Positions 1 through 7,974 of a stretch of 64,000 nucleotides of DNA are shown here, piece by piece (position 1 is the stretch's first letter; every line of letters starts with the position of its first letter). Made by a program: the position numbers and the translations under genes. The notes beneath the pieces are model-generated. The model saw nothing but the letters and a program-made list of their open reading frames with translations, did no database searches and had not been told where the DNA came from. The stretch comes from Stieleria maiorica (lineage in GTDB: Bacteria; Planctomycetota; Planctomycetia; Pirellulales; Pirellulaceae). The stretch is taken from contig NZ_CP036264.1 of NCBI RefSeq assembly GCF_008035925.1, positions 5,826,402 to 5,890,401 on the forward strand. Reading direction: 5' to 3'.

Positions 1-42
1 TGGACACCAACGACGACTGGGCAGACACACTGGTTTTTCGCA

Positions 43-819
43 ATGACGATCCTAGACGACATACTGGTCAAAACTCGCGAAACGATCGCGCGCGACAAGG
101 CCGTCGTCCCGGCGTCCGAACTGGAAGCCCAGCTTTCCGCCCTGCCGCCCTGCCGTGACTTTCACGCCGCGCTCGCCGCCGGTGAACGCGTCAACTTGAT
201 CGCCGAAGTCAAACGCGCCAGCCCCTCGGCGGGTCTGATCCGCGCGGACTTTGACCCGGTCAACATCGCCAAGTGCTATGTCGACGGCGGAGCCGCCTGC
301 ATCAGCGTGTTGACCGACCAGCCGTTCTTTCAAGGATCACTGGACTACTTGCGCGATATCCGCGCCGCGGTCGACATCCCGATCTTGCGCAAGGACTTTA
401 TCGTCGATCGGTACCAGTTGCTTCAGGCGCGTCATGCGGGGGCGGATTGCGTGTTGCTGATCGCCGAATGTTTGCCCCCGGATGAACTGAAACAGCTGCA
501 CGATTTCGCGGTTGAATTGGGGATGCAGACGTTGATCGAGCTGTTCGACCCCGAGAACCTGGAAGCCGTCTTGGCCACCGGAACCAAACTGGTCGGAGTC
601 AACAATCGTGACCTGCGGACGTTTAAAACAACGCTCCAGCACACCTTGAATCTTTGCCCGTCGATTCCTCCGGACCGCTTGATCGTCGGTGAAAGCGGCA
701 TTCGTGAACACGCGGACCTGGTGCGATTGGCCGGCGGCGGAGTCAAAGCCGTGCTGGTCGGCGAATCGTTGATGAGAAAAGACGACATCACCGCGGCGGT
801 AAGAGAGTTGTTGGGATGA
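43..819 (+). CDS. trpC: Indole-3-glycerol phosphate synthase
   Basis: This enzyme closes the indole ring of tryptophan, converting carboxyphenylamino-deoxyribulose phosphate to indole-3-glycerol phosphate in the cytoplasm. The 258-residue length is normal for a stand-alone TrpC. Visible family motifs are IAEVKRASPSAG (E55, K57), LRKDF (K117), TLIELFD (E166), GVNNRDL (about 185-191) and GESGI (E217, S218), so the expected catalytic and phosphate-binding residues all appear present. No other trp gene is in the window, so the pathway is dispersed as far as can be seen. The stop overlaps the start of the next gene (ATGA), suggesting co-transcription with a membrane glycosyltransferase that has no obvious link to tryptophan. 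Confidence 0.96.
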   Translation: MTILDDILVKTRETIARDKAVVPASELEAQLSALPPCRDFHAALAAGERVNLIAEVKRASPSAGLIRADFDPVNIAKCYVDGGAACISVLTDQPFFQGSLDYLRDIRAAVDIPILRKDFIVDRYQLLQARHAGADCVLLIAECLPPDELKQLHDFAVELGMQTLIELFDPENLEAVLATGTKLVGVNNRDLRTFKTTLQHTLNLCPSIPPDRLIVGESGIREHADLVRLAGGGVKAVLVGESLMRKDDITAAVRELLG

Positions 820-2105
820 CCGACCACGGCAAACGCCTTGCGATCACTGTCATCGTCTGTTTGCTGTTTTGTCTCGGCGTCGCCCTGACCGCGATCCGTA
901 CCGTCTCGCGCTATCAAACTCCCGGGTCACGCGATCTTTCCACCCAGGGGATGTGCGACTTTCACAACGGGCTGTACTTCCCCGCCACAGCGTTGTTGGC
1001 CGGCAAAAGCCCGTACGGTCAACAGTACGCCGACGAGTACCCGGTCTCACGTCAGATCCCATTCTTTTCGCCGATCATTCTGGTCCTGCACGCGCCCCTG
1101 ACGTTCCTGCCGCTGCCGGTCGCGGATGTTGTGTTCTTTTCGATTTCGGTGACGCTTGTGGTGGTGCTGGCGATGTTGTCCGCCCACGCCGCCGGAGTCG
1201 GCCGCAGCGTGGGTTGGATCGCCGGGATTGCCGCCGCGATCGTGTTCTCGCGCAGCGGACACATCTCGCTGTACAACGGCTACTTCACGATCGAGCTGGC
1301 GCTGGCGACGATAGCCGCGGTCCACTTTGCCCGACGCCGTCCGCTGGTCGCTGCGCTGGCGTTGGCGATTGTTTCGGCAAAGCCGACCTTCATCTTGCCG
1401 CTCGGTTTCCTGATGTTGGCTCGTGGCAACTTCAAAGCACTGTTGATCGGAGCGGTGATCAGCGTGATCGGGGCGGGGCTGCCGATGTCCTACCTGGCGT
1501 ACCACGAAGGGATTCGTGAGACCGGTTCGGTCGACATGGCGGCGGGATTCGAAAAGATTGTCGACGACATCGCGACCGCCCAAGAAATCCACATGAACAC
1601 TCACGGCGAATCGCCCCTGGAATCCTGGACCCGATTGGATGCCCTGGCGACGATTTGTAAATGGACGGGCGGCGATCCCGGGTCGGCCGTTCAATTGGCG
1701 GCCATGATGTTGATTCTCGCCTGGCCGATGTGGATTCTGTTTCAACGACGACGAAGCGGTTTGGACGATGGCGTCGCCGGCGGAACGGGTTGCCTGATCG
1801 TGGTCGCGACACTGACCAGTTTGTACCACCAGTCTTACGATGCGTTGGTTGTCGTCGCGCCGATCCTGGGTCTGCTTTTGGCATGCACCGACTTTTGGAA
1901 ATCGGTTTCACCGTCAACGCGAGGTGTGCTGGGCGCCCTGATGGTCTTTCCGGCGTTCAACTACCTTTCGACCCGAAGTTTCCTGTCGCGTCTGGATCTG
2001 GGCGACCTGGGTTGCAGCGTGATCACCAGCCTGAGTGGTGTGGCGTTGATGGTCGCCTTGGTGATGACCTGTGTGTTGCTCACCAAGAAAACGGATCAGG
2101 TATGA
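816..2105 (+). CDS. GT87-type (DUF2029) multi-pass membrane glycosyltransferase
   Basis: This is a 429-residue integral membrane protein with about ten hydrophobic segments. The layout fits glycosyltransferase family 87 / DUF2029 polyprenyl-phosphate-sugar-dependent transferases: an N-terminal anchor, a long extracytoplasmic loop around residues 30-85 (FHNGLYFPATALLAGKSPY), and then helix pairs. The motif GKSPYGQ after an upstream Asp-rich stretch resembles the family loop. The donor and acceptor cannot be told from sequence. The ATG overlaps the trpC stop (ATGA), so translation is probably coupled. The nearby GT2 gene and FAD oxidoreductase downstream suggest a shared role in envelope glycan or lipid-sugar assembly, which is inference. 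Confidence 0.75.
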   Translation: MTDHGKRLAITVIVCLLFCLGVALTAIRTVSRYQTPGSRDLSTQGMCDFHNGLYFPATALLAGKSPYGQQYADEYPVSRQIPFFSPIILVLHAPLTFLPLPVADVVFFSISVTLVVVLAMLSAHAAGVGRSVGWIAGIAAAIVFSRSGHISLYNGYFTIELALATIAAVHFARRRPLVAALALAIVSAKPTFILPLGFLMLARGNFKALLIGAVISVIGAGLPMSYLAYHEGIRETGSVDMAAGFEKIVDDIATAQEIHMNTHGESPLESWTRLDALATICKWTGGDPGSAVQLAAMMLILAWPMWILFQRRRSGLDDGVAGGTGCLIVVATLTSLYHQSYDALVVVAPILGLLLACTDFWKSVSPSTRGVLGALMVFPAFNYLSTRSFLSRLDLGDLGCSVITSLSGVALMVALVMTCVLLTKKTDQV

Positions 2106-2121
2106 AAGGCACGGGCAGAAG

Positions 2122-2200
2122 CGTTGGTGTCTAGCCTTTAGGCGACTCCCCCGCCGCTGCTACGCAGCGTGAACGGGCGGCTAAAGCCTGAACACCAGCG
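2122..2200. repeat. Intergenic palindromic repeat, family A (copy 1)
   Basis: An imperfect inverted repeat lies between the GT87 and GT2 genes. The left arm begins CGTTGGTGTCTAGCCTTTAG and the right arm is CGGCTAAAGCCTGAACACCA, with a TGCTACGCAGCG mini-hairpin in the loop region. The same left arm occurs at 7731 and 48517. The transcript could fold into a stem-loop of about 80 nt. Function is unknown; it could act as a terminator or an mRNA-end stabiliser, or simply be a mobile repeat. Confidence 0.8.
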
Positions 2201-2381
2201 ATTGCTGCGTTCCTTTTGAGTGAAGCCCGTGCCGTTCGTCCCTGAGCCTCTCTTTACCTGCGACATCCGGTGATCGATCGCTTTGCAGTGATAATCCGAA
2301 CCATCGGATTGATTTACCTGACCAAATCAATGCAAACCGCTTGCCACCCCCCCGAACGCATTTAAACTGCGTCCATTCTCC

Positions 2382-3266
2382 ATGACTTCCCCACGCAGGC
2401 CTTTTGCAGCAGTCATTCTCCCAATGGACCCAACTCCTCACGGTGACGTCAAACCGCAGGTTCCCCCATCGGCCGCTCCGCTGGAAACGACCGCTCACGA
2501 CGCACGCGGCCCGCGATTCCGACCGGCAAAGGTTTTCCTGGCCCTTCCCGCGTACAACGAGCAGGAAGCCCTGCCGGAGTTGTTGGAGCGGATCGGCGAG
2601 GCGTTTGCCGACAATCTGCTGCCTTACGAAGTCGTCGTGGTCGATGACGGCAGCACCGATGACACCGCACAAATCGCGTCCCAACTGTCCTTCCAAATGC
2701 CCTTGCATCTGGTTCAGCATGCTCAAAATCAAGGGCTGGGAATCACCATTCGCGATGCCCTGCGTGAAGCCGTCGATCGTGCCGGTGAACGCGACATCAT
2801 CGTCACCATGGATGCCGACAACACGCACCCGCCGGGGCTGATCGACCGAATGGTCCAGATGATCCACGAAGGCTGCGACGTCGTGATCGCTTCCCGATTC
2901 GAATCGGGCGGTTGCGCGGTCGGGGTTCCGATCGAACGCCACTTCCTGTCGGTCGGCGCGCGGCTGCTGTTTACCCTCCTGTTTCCCACCCGCGGCGTCC
3001 GCGATTACACCTCCGGCTTTCGCGCCTATCGGGCGTCGGTCATTCGCCAAGGCTTTGCCGATCACGGCGATGCGTTCGTCGGCGAAACGGGTTTCTCCTG
3101 CATGGCTGACATCTTGCTGAAACTGCGAAAACAAGGCGCGCTGTTCGGCGAAGCCCCGCTGCGTTTGCGATACGACCGCAAAGGCGGGGCGAGCAAGATG
3201 CAAGTCTTCAAAACGATTTGGTTGACGCTGAAACTGCTCTCGCGTCACCGACTGGGAGGCAAATAA
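2382..3266 (+). CDS. Family 2 glycosyltransferase (polyprenyl-phosphate sugar synthase-like)
   Basis: This 294-residue cytoplasmic GT-A enzyme probably moves a sugar from a nucleotide donor to polyprenyl phosphate or another acceptor. The nucleotide-binding start LPAYNEQEALPELL is at about residue 50, followed by VVVDDGSTDDT, and the metal-binding motif is VTMDADNTHPP. The first 40 residues are low-complexity, and a second ATG at 2424 is a plausible alternative start. There is no C-terminal membrane pair, unlike GtrB/ArnC proteins, so it looks more like dolichol-phosphate-mannose synthase. The FAD oxidoreductase starts 3 bp after the stop, so the two are very likely one operon. Substrate unknown. 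Confidence 0.88.
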   Translation: MTSPRRPFAAVILPMDPTPHGDVKPQVPPSAAPLETTAHDARGPRFRPAKVFLALPAYNEQEALPELLERIGEAFADNLLPYEVVVVDDGSTDDTAQIASQLSFQMPLHLVQHAQNQGLGITIRDALREAVDRAGERDIIVTMDADNTHPPGLIDRMVQMIHEGCDVVIASRFESGGCAVGVPIERHFLSVGARLLFTLLFPTRGVRDYTSGFRAYRASVIRQGFADHGDAFVGETGFSCMADILLKLRKQGALFGEAPLRLRYDRKGGASKMQVFKTIWLTLKLLSRHRLGGK

Positions 3267-3269
3267 ATC

Positions 3270-4673
3270 GTGCCGGATGATCGCGAGCACGCACAAGGCA
3301 AACCGCGATGGCTGGTCATCGGCGGTGGGGTCATGGGCCTGAAGATCGCCGACGAATTGGCCGCCAAGGGCCAGGACGTGACGATCGCCGAAGCGGCCCC
3401 CACGTTCGGCGGCTTGACCAGCGCCTGGAAACTCGGTGACGTCACCTGGGATCGCTTCTACCATGTCACCTTGCTCAGCGATTCGGTGCTGCGTCGCCAA
3501 TTGGAATCATTGGGTCTGGAGCGTGAGCTGCAATGGGTCGAAACCAAGACGGGGTTCTACGCCGGCGGCAAATTGATGTCGATGAGCAACACGTTGGAGT
3601 TCCTGCGATTTCCACCACTGTCGATGCTGCAACGCATCCGGCTGGGCGGCACCATCTTTCTGGCGTCCAAGATTCGCGACTTCCGCAAGATGGAACAACA
3701 GTCGGTGGAAACCTGGCTGCGGCGTTGGTCCGGAAAAGGAGCGTTTGAAAAAGTTTGGCTGCCGCTGCTAAAGGCGAAACTGGGCGACGCCTATCGCCAA
3801 ACGTCCGCCGCGTTCATCTGGGCCCACACCCAACGGATGTACAAGGCACGTCGAAGCGGTGCCAAGAAAGAGATGTTCGGCTACGTCCCCGGCGGCTATG
3901 CCAGAATCTTGGACGTGTGGACAAAACAGCTGTCCGATCGCGGCGTCCGCTTGCTGTGCGGCCACGGCGTCAACAGTGTTCGCAAGACCGATGATTCCGC
4001 GGTCGGCCGTTTGGAAGTCGACTTCGGCGAAGGCCGCGTGGAAACCTTTGACAACGTCGTTTCCACCATCGCATCGCCCTTGATCGCCGATCAATGCGAC
4101 CAGTTGCGGGAGGATGAAAAATCAAGGCTGCGGGCGATCAAGTACCTGGGTGTTGTCTGCGCATCGATGCTGCTGAAGAATCCGATCAGTCCCTATTACG
4201 TCACCAACATCACCGACACCTGGGTGCCGCTGACCGGTGTGATCGAGATGTCGACGATCGTCGATTCAAAATCACAGTTGGGCGGTCATCATCTGGTCTA
4301 TTTGCCCAAGTACATGGCCGACGACCATCCCGATCTGGCCGAACCGGATGAGGACTACAAGCAACGTTGTTTGGAAACGCTTGAGAAGATGTACGACCAC
4401 TTCTCGCGAGAGGACGTGTTGGAATTCAAGGTCGCACGGGCAAAGTACGTCGCCGCCCTGTCGACGATCGACTACAGCACTCGATTGCCGCCGGTCGTGA
4501 CCAGCGTGCCGGGTTTTTATGCCCTGAATTCGGCCCACATTCTCGAAGGCAATCTGAACGTCAACGAAACCCTGCTGTTGGGTGAGCAGAAACTCCGCGA
4601 CGAGGTCTGGCCCGACTTCCTGTCCCGCGGCGGTCCGGCCCAAACCATGAAGACGGTTGGCGCCCACGGATAG
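3270..4673 (+). CDS. NAD(P)/FAD-dependent oxidoreductase, amine-oxidase/PPOX-like
   Basis: This 467-residue flavoprotein has an N-terminal dinucleotide fold: VIGGGVMGLKIADELAAKG, then an acidic position in DVTIAEAAPTFGGLTSA, the GG doublet typical of the protoporphyrinogen oxidase / amine oxidase superfamily. The C-terminal half carries the second FAD contact (PGFYALNSAHILEGNLNVNE, about residues 415-435). Proteins of this type often sit beside GT2 enzymes in exopolysaccharide or lipid-sugar loci, as here. The start is GTG at 3270, chosen because it follows the GT2 stop by 3 bp and lies 12 codons before the fold. The reaction is not predictable from sequence. It is unlikely to be true HemY, given the context. 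Confidence 0.85.
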   Translation: MPDDREHAQGKPRWLVIGGGVMGLKIADELAAKGQDVTIAEAAPTFGGLTSAWKLGDVTWDRFYHVTLLSDSVLRRQLESLGLERELQWVETKTGFYAGGKLMSMSNTLEFLRFPPLSMLQRIRLGGTIFLASKIRDFRKMEQQSVETWLRRWSGKGAFEKVWLPLLKAKLGDAYRQTSAAFIWAHTQRMYKARRSGAKKEMFGYVPGGYARILDVWTKQLSDRGVRLLCGHGVNSVRKTDDSAVGRLEVDFGEGRVETFDNVVSTIASPLIADQCDQLREDEKSRLRAIKYLGVVCASMLLKNPISPYYVTNITDTWVPLTGVIEMSTIVDSKSQLGGHHLVYLPKYMADDHPDLAEPDEDYKQRCLETLEKMYDHFSREDVLEFKVARAKYVAALSTIDYSTRLPPVVTSVPGFYALNSAHILEGNLNVNETLLLGEQKLRDEVWPDFLSRGGPAQTMKTVGAHG

Positions 4674-4769
4674 CAGCGCGAACCCACGGATCCCCGACGG
4701 TACAACATCCATCGGTGCACACCGCCATCCGCGGCCCCTGCCTCCCCCCACACCTCGTTCGCGTGGTCC

Positions 4770-4803
4770 GCCTCGTTCCAAGGCGGGAGCCTTGGAACGA
4801 GGC
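4770..4803. repeat. Perfect 15-bp hairpin, family E (copy 1)
   Basis: GCCTCGTTCCAAGGC (4770-4784) is followed by GGGA and its exact reverse complement (4789-4803). Related CTCGTTCCC-type arms occur at 5728-5784 and 46532-46560. It lies about 100 bp after the oxidoreductase stop and 160 bp before the FKBP gene. It has no T-tract, so it is not a canonical intrinsic terminator, though a hairpin in the mRNA is expected. Confidence 0.85.
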
Positions 4804-4962
4804 GGTACGGCAGGGAGGTGGAACGGAAATCCCCACCCCGGTCCGTTACGTCTGGGACGGATCCTGTTATCATTTCCCCCTCAAAGGGCTTCACCTTGGA
4901 GCCCACTTCCGTTTCTTCCCTCGTGATGAACGGCGATTGCTTCCACTTATAGGACACTCCCA

Positions 4963-5688
4963 ATGTATCGTTGCCTGCTGGTGATCACCGCCGTCTCAAT
5001 GATGACGCTGATGACCAACGCACAAGACCAAACCGCCGCCGATGCTTCCGGTGGCAATCTCGCCAAGGAGAACCCGATCGGCTACTTCCTAGGCATTTCC
5101 ATGGGCCAACAAATGCGGAATCAAGGCCTGCAGGCCGATGACTTCGACCCGCAGGCGTTTGCAGCCGGCGTAACGGATGCACTGGAGCAAAATGAACTTC
5201 AACTCTCCAACGAGGAATTGCTGGGTGTCCAACAGCAGCTGCAAGCCTTGCTGAATCAACGCCATCAAGAAATGGCGGCTGCGATTCAAGAGAAAGCCAA
5301 GGCCAATAGAGCGAAGGGCCAACAATGGCTGGAAGCCAATCTGAAAAAGGACGGCGTGAAAGAGCTCACCGGAGGTCTGCAATACAAGGTCATCGAGTCT
5401 GGTGAAGGTGGAACCCCCAGCCAAAGTGATACCGTCCGCGTGCACTACACCGGCACACTGATCAACGGCGACGTATTTGACAGCAGCGTCAAGCGTGGTG
5501 AGCCGGCTGAATTTGTCGTTGGCGGCGTGATCAAGGGCTGGCAAATGGCACTTCAGAAAATGAAGGTCGGGGACAAGTGGATGCTGTATATCCCGCCGGA
5601 ACTGGCCTACGGCGACCGTGGCAGCCCGGGTGCGATCGGCCCCAACGAAGTGCTCGTGTTCGAAGTCGAACTGCTGGAAATCCTGTAG
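4963..5688 (+). CDS. Secreted FKBP-type peptidyl-prolyl cis-trans isomerase (FkpA/Mip-like)
   Basis: This 241-residue protein catalyses prolyl isomerisation, presumably as a folding helper in the periplasm. A signal peptide is visible (hydrophobic LLVITAVSMMTLMTNA, cleavage near NAQ-DQ). Residues 30-125 form the FKBP N-terminal dimerisation region with a long helix (IGYFLGISMGQQM, then a Gln-rich helix). Residues 135-241 are the FKBP catalytic domain, with VRVHYTGTLINGDVFDSS, VIKGWQMAL and LAYGDRG. A second, shorter secreted FKBP sits at 45812. The gene stands alone, with repeats on both sides. Confidence 0.95.
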   Translation: MYRCLLVITAVSMMTLMTNAQDQTAADASGGNLAKENPIGYFLGISMGQQMRNQGLQADDFDPQAFAAGVTDALEQNELQLSNEELLGVQQQLQALLNQRHQEMAAAIQEKAKANRAKGQQWLEANLKKDGVKELTGGLQYKVIESGEGGTPSQSDTVRVHYTGTLINGDVFDSSVKRGEPAEFVVGGVIKGWQMALQKMKVGDKWMLYIPPELAYGDRGSPGAIGPNEVLVFEVELLEIL

Positions 5689-5727
5689 CGCGACACCGTT
5701 GCCCTGAACAAGGTCGTGCACAGTCAC

Positions 5728-5784
5728 GCCTCGTTCCCGGGCTCCATCGCGTCTCGCCGCGCCTCGTTCCCAGGCTCCGCCTCG
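5728..5784. repeat. Family E repeat, degenerate tandem pair (copy 2)
   Basis: GCCTCGTTCCCGGGCTCC (5728-5745) is followed by GCCTCGTTCCCAGGCTCCGC (5761-5780). Both match the left arm of the hairpin at 46532. The right arms are lost, so this looks like a decayed double copy. Confidence 0.7.
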
Positions 5785-5863
5785 GCTGTGCAAATTCGTT
5801 CGATTCGTTCGCGTTTTCGTTCGTAGGATTTTGGTGTTTCGATTTCGCTAAACCCTGTTGGGA

Positions 5864-5935
5864 TCAGCCGTTTGGCGCCAGCCTACGGGCCTCTATCGAC
5901 GCTGAGGCCCGAACGCTTGCGCGTATCAGCTGATG
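5864..5935. repeat. Intergenic palindromic repeat, family D (copy 1)
   Basis: The left arm CAGCCGTTTGGCGCCAGCCT (from 5865) continues ACGGGC. The right arm GAGGCCCGAACGCTTGCGCG (from 5904) ends in an inverted ATCAGCTGAT. A close copy is at 45664-45745. With the family E pair it fills most of the 326-bp gap between the FKBP gene and the convergent PSP1-like gene; no gene is seen in this gap. Confidence 0.8.
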
Positions 5936-6014
5936 TCACTCGTGTTGCGTCACCCGTTGGCTGCTGTGACAGCCCGTTCCACGGCAGAGCCTCGGCACGA
6001 GGCCGTCATCCGCC

Positions 6015-6620
6015 TTACACACCGCACCCGCTGCAACCGGCACACGCGCCGCCGCTGCTTCCGCAACCGCCCGTGGTCCCACACTCCGGGCCACAGCCCT
6101 CGGTCAGCAGCTCCGCCAGATGATTGGTGCGAACGATCGACTCGTATTCTCCGGCAATCTCATCGGCGATCCGCTGGGCGTCGGCGGTCACCTCGCCCAA
6201 AAAATGCATCCTCAGCGTGCCGCCGTCCAGCAGCTGATCGACGTCCAACAGGAGCGCGTCACAACCCGACCGGCTCAGACGTTCCCGACAGGTTTCCATC
6301 GCCTGCCCCTTGTACCGCTCCAGCCGGGCCACCAGCAGTTCGTCCGAATCCGTCGTCGGCCGCACGATCCGATACCCTGGGGGCTCGCCGGCGTCTGCCC
6401 CGTCAGCCCTTCGCCGCTGAGAAATCACCTCCGCGACCTCGATTCCCCGCGGCGATCGCACCACCACGCGGCGTCCACGCGGGACCGGTGCCAACGCCGA
6501 AGCGAGCCGAATTTCCCCTAAAACACCGATTCGTACAAAATAGTGGATCAAAGCGATCCCAAGCCAATGTGTGCGATTGAGTCGTCCCGGCTTGCCGACA
6601 AGCCGATTCCATAAGAACAT
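6015..6620 (-). CDS. PSP1/YaaT-like protein with cysteine-rich C-terminal tail
   Basis: This 201-residue protein resembles the PSP1 C-terminal domain family (Bacillus YaaT). The N-terminal part has VRIGVLGEIRLA then RRVVVRSPRGIEVAEVIS (about residues 28-60), matching the family pattern of a short barrel followed by 'VVVETERGIELG'. The middle has ALLLDVDQLLDGGTLRMHFL, matching the 'VDVEYTFDG.KLIFYF' region. The last 25 residues are Cys/Gly-rich with nine cysteines (GCGPECGTTGGCGSSGGACA region), suggesting metal or Fe-S binding. The start at 6620 (ATG) was chosen because the open frame further upstream runs antisense through bioB. It is divergent from bioB with a 53-bp gap. In Bacillus, YaaT works with YmcA/YlbF on RNA processing; whether this applies here is unknown. 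Confidence 0.75.
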   Translation of the reverse strand: MFLWNRLVGKPGRLNRTHWLGIALIHYFVRIGVLGEIRLASALAPVPRGRRVVVRSPRGIEVAEVISQRRRADGADAGEPPGYRIVRPTTDSDELLVARLERYKGQAMETCRERLSRSGCDALLLDVDQLLDGGTLRMHFLGEVTADAQRIADEIAGEYESIVRTNHLAELLTEGCGPECGTTGGCGSSGGACAGCSGCGV

Positions 6621-6673
6621 AGTGACCGATTGCACCTTTCGAAGCAAACCGATTCCGACCGAATAGAACCGAT

Positions 6674-7726
6674 ATGGCGACCGACCTGACCACCCCCGGC
6701 ACCAGTGCCCCCGCCGGATCCAGTGCCCCACCGAGCACCTCCGCAGTTCCATTTGATGCCTGGGCGGATCGAATCCTCGACGGAGGAGAATTGACGCGGG
6801 ATGAAGCCAAACAGATCTTGGAATCGCCCGACGACGACCTGCTCCGCTTACTCTCCGCCGGGTTCCGATTGCGACAGCAGCACTTCGGCAAAACCGTTCA
6901 GCTGTACTTTCTGATGAACGCCAAGAGCGGATTGTGCCCCGAGGACTGTCACTATTGCAGCCAGTCGAAAATCTCCGAAGCGCCGGTCCCCAAGTACAAC
7001 ATCCTGAAACGCGACGCACTGATGGACGCCGCGAAGGTGGCGGCCGAGCGAGGTGCCAAAACCTATTGCTTGGTGATTTCCGCACGGGGGCCGAACGAGC
7101 GTGAGATGAAGGCGGTCGAAGAGATCGTTCCGGAAATCAAAAAGCAATACGGCCTGGACATCTGCGCCTGCCTGGGATTGCTGTCCAAAGAGCAGGCCGA
7201 TCGTTTGAAGGCTTGTGGCGTCGACCGTGTGAACCACAACCTGAACACGGGTGAAGAGTACTACGCGGAGATCTGCACGACGCACACATACGCCGATCGT
7301 GTTCAAACCTTGCGGCACGTCCGCGACGCCGGCATGGAGATGTGCAGCGGCGGGATCATCGGGATGGGCGAAACCTATGACGACATCATTTCGATGGCGT
7401 TCGATCTGAAGGAGTTGGGGGTCCAGTCGATTCCGCTGAACTTCTTGAATTCGATCGATGGCACGCCGTTGGAGGGCAAGAAAGACCTTAGCCCCCAAGA
7501 CTGCTTGCGGGCGTTGGCCATGTTCCGTTTCGTCAATCCGAGCCGCGAGCTACGGATTTCCGGAGGACGCGAAATCCACCTGCGGACCTTGCAACCGCTG
7601 GGGCTGTATGTCGCCAACAGCGTCTTCGTCGGCGACTACTTGACCACCAAGGGCCAGGCCCCCGACGAAGACTATCAAATGATCAAAGACCTCGGATTCG
7701 AAGTCACCACCTCGGTGGGTGAGTAG
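6674..7726 (+). CDS. bioB: Biotin synthase (radical SAM)
   Basis: This 350-residue enzyme inserts sulfur into dethiobiotin in the last step of biotin synthesis. The radical-SAM cluster motif is C88-PED-C92-HY-C95, followed by SQS as in typical BioB. Further conserved blocks are GAKTYCLVISARGP, NHNLNTGEEYY, GGIIGMGET and PLNFL, plus a late RISGGREIHLR that carries the arginine of the [2Fe-2S] site. The N-terminus has an extra Ser/Thr/Pro/Ala-rich tail of about 25 residues. No other bio gene is present. The accB/accC pair, which needs biotin, lies 9-12 kb downstream. Confidence 0.96.
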   Translation: MATDLTTPGTSAPAGSSAPPSTSAVPFDAWADRILDGGELTRDEAKQILESPDDDLLRLLSAGFRLRQQHFGKTVQLYFLMNAKSGLCPEDCHYCSQSKISEAPVPKYNILKRDALMDAAKVAAERGAKTYCLVISARGPNEREMKAVEEIVPEIKKQYGLDICACLGLLSKEQADRLKACGVDRVNHNLNTGEEYYAEICTTHTYADRVQTLRHVRDAGMEMCSGGIIGMGETYDDIISMAFDLKELGVQSIPLNFLNSIDGTPLEGKKDLSPQDCLRALAMFRFVNPSRELRISGGREIHLRTLQPLGLYVANSVFVGDYLTTKGQAPDEDYQMIKDLGFEVTTSVGE

Positions 7727-7730
7727 CGCA

Positions 7731-7962
7731 CGTTGGTGTCTAGCCTTCAGGCGATTCATCGGGTAGGCCGATCGTTTGTACGATGGCCCTTCCGGGCCGT
7801 CGCCCGCTGGGCTCGGCGCGACGACCTAGAAAGGACGTCGTACCCTCAAGCCGCTGCCCGATTGTACGATGGCCCTTCCGGGCCGTCGCCCGGTCGTCTT
7901 CGACGACCGGACTGCGCTGACGAGACTACGTCGAATCGACGGCCCGGAAGGGCCGTCGTACC
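7731..7962. repeat. Repeat cluster: family A half-copy plus three family B GGCCCTTCCGGGCC units
   Basis: A family A left arm (7731-7755) follows the bioB stop directly. Three copies of GGCCCTTCCGGGCCGTCG then occur: direct at about 7785 and 7870, and inverted at about 7939-7957 (CGACGGCCCGGAAGGGCCGT). Direct and inverted copies can pair, giving a large hairpin between bioB and the convergent esterase gene. A further family B copy is at 49939. No gene is seen in the 248 bp. Confidence 0.8.
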
Positions 7963-7974
7963 TGTGTCACGCGA

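Noticed and set aside
2181-3500. 439-codon open frame on the minus strand
   Set aside because: It is antisense to the GT2 gene and the start of the FAD oxidoreductase; its composition is that of a shadow frame.
4770-4803. Intrinsic (Rho-independent) terminator
   Set aside because: The stem is perfect but no run of T follows on either strand, so it is kept as a repeat.
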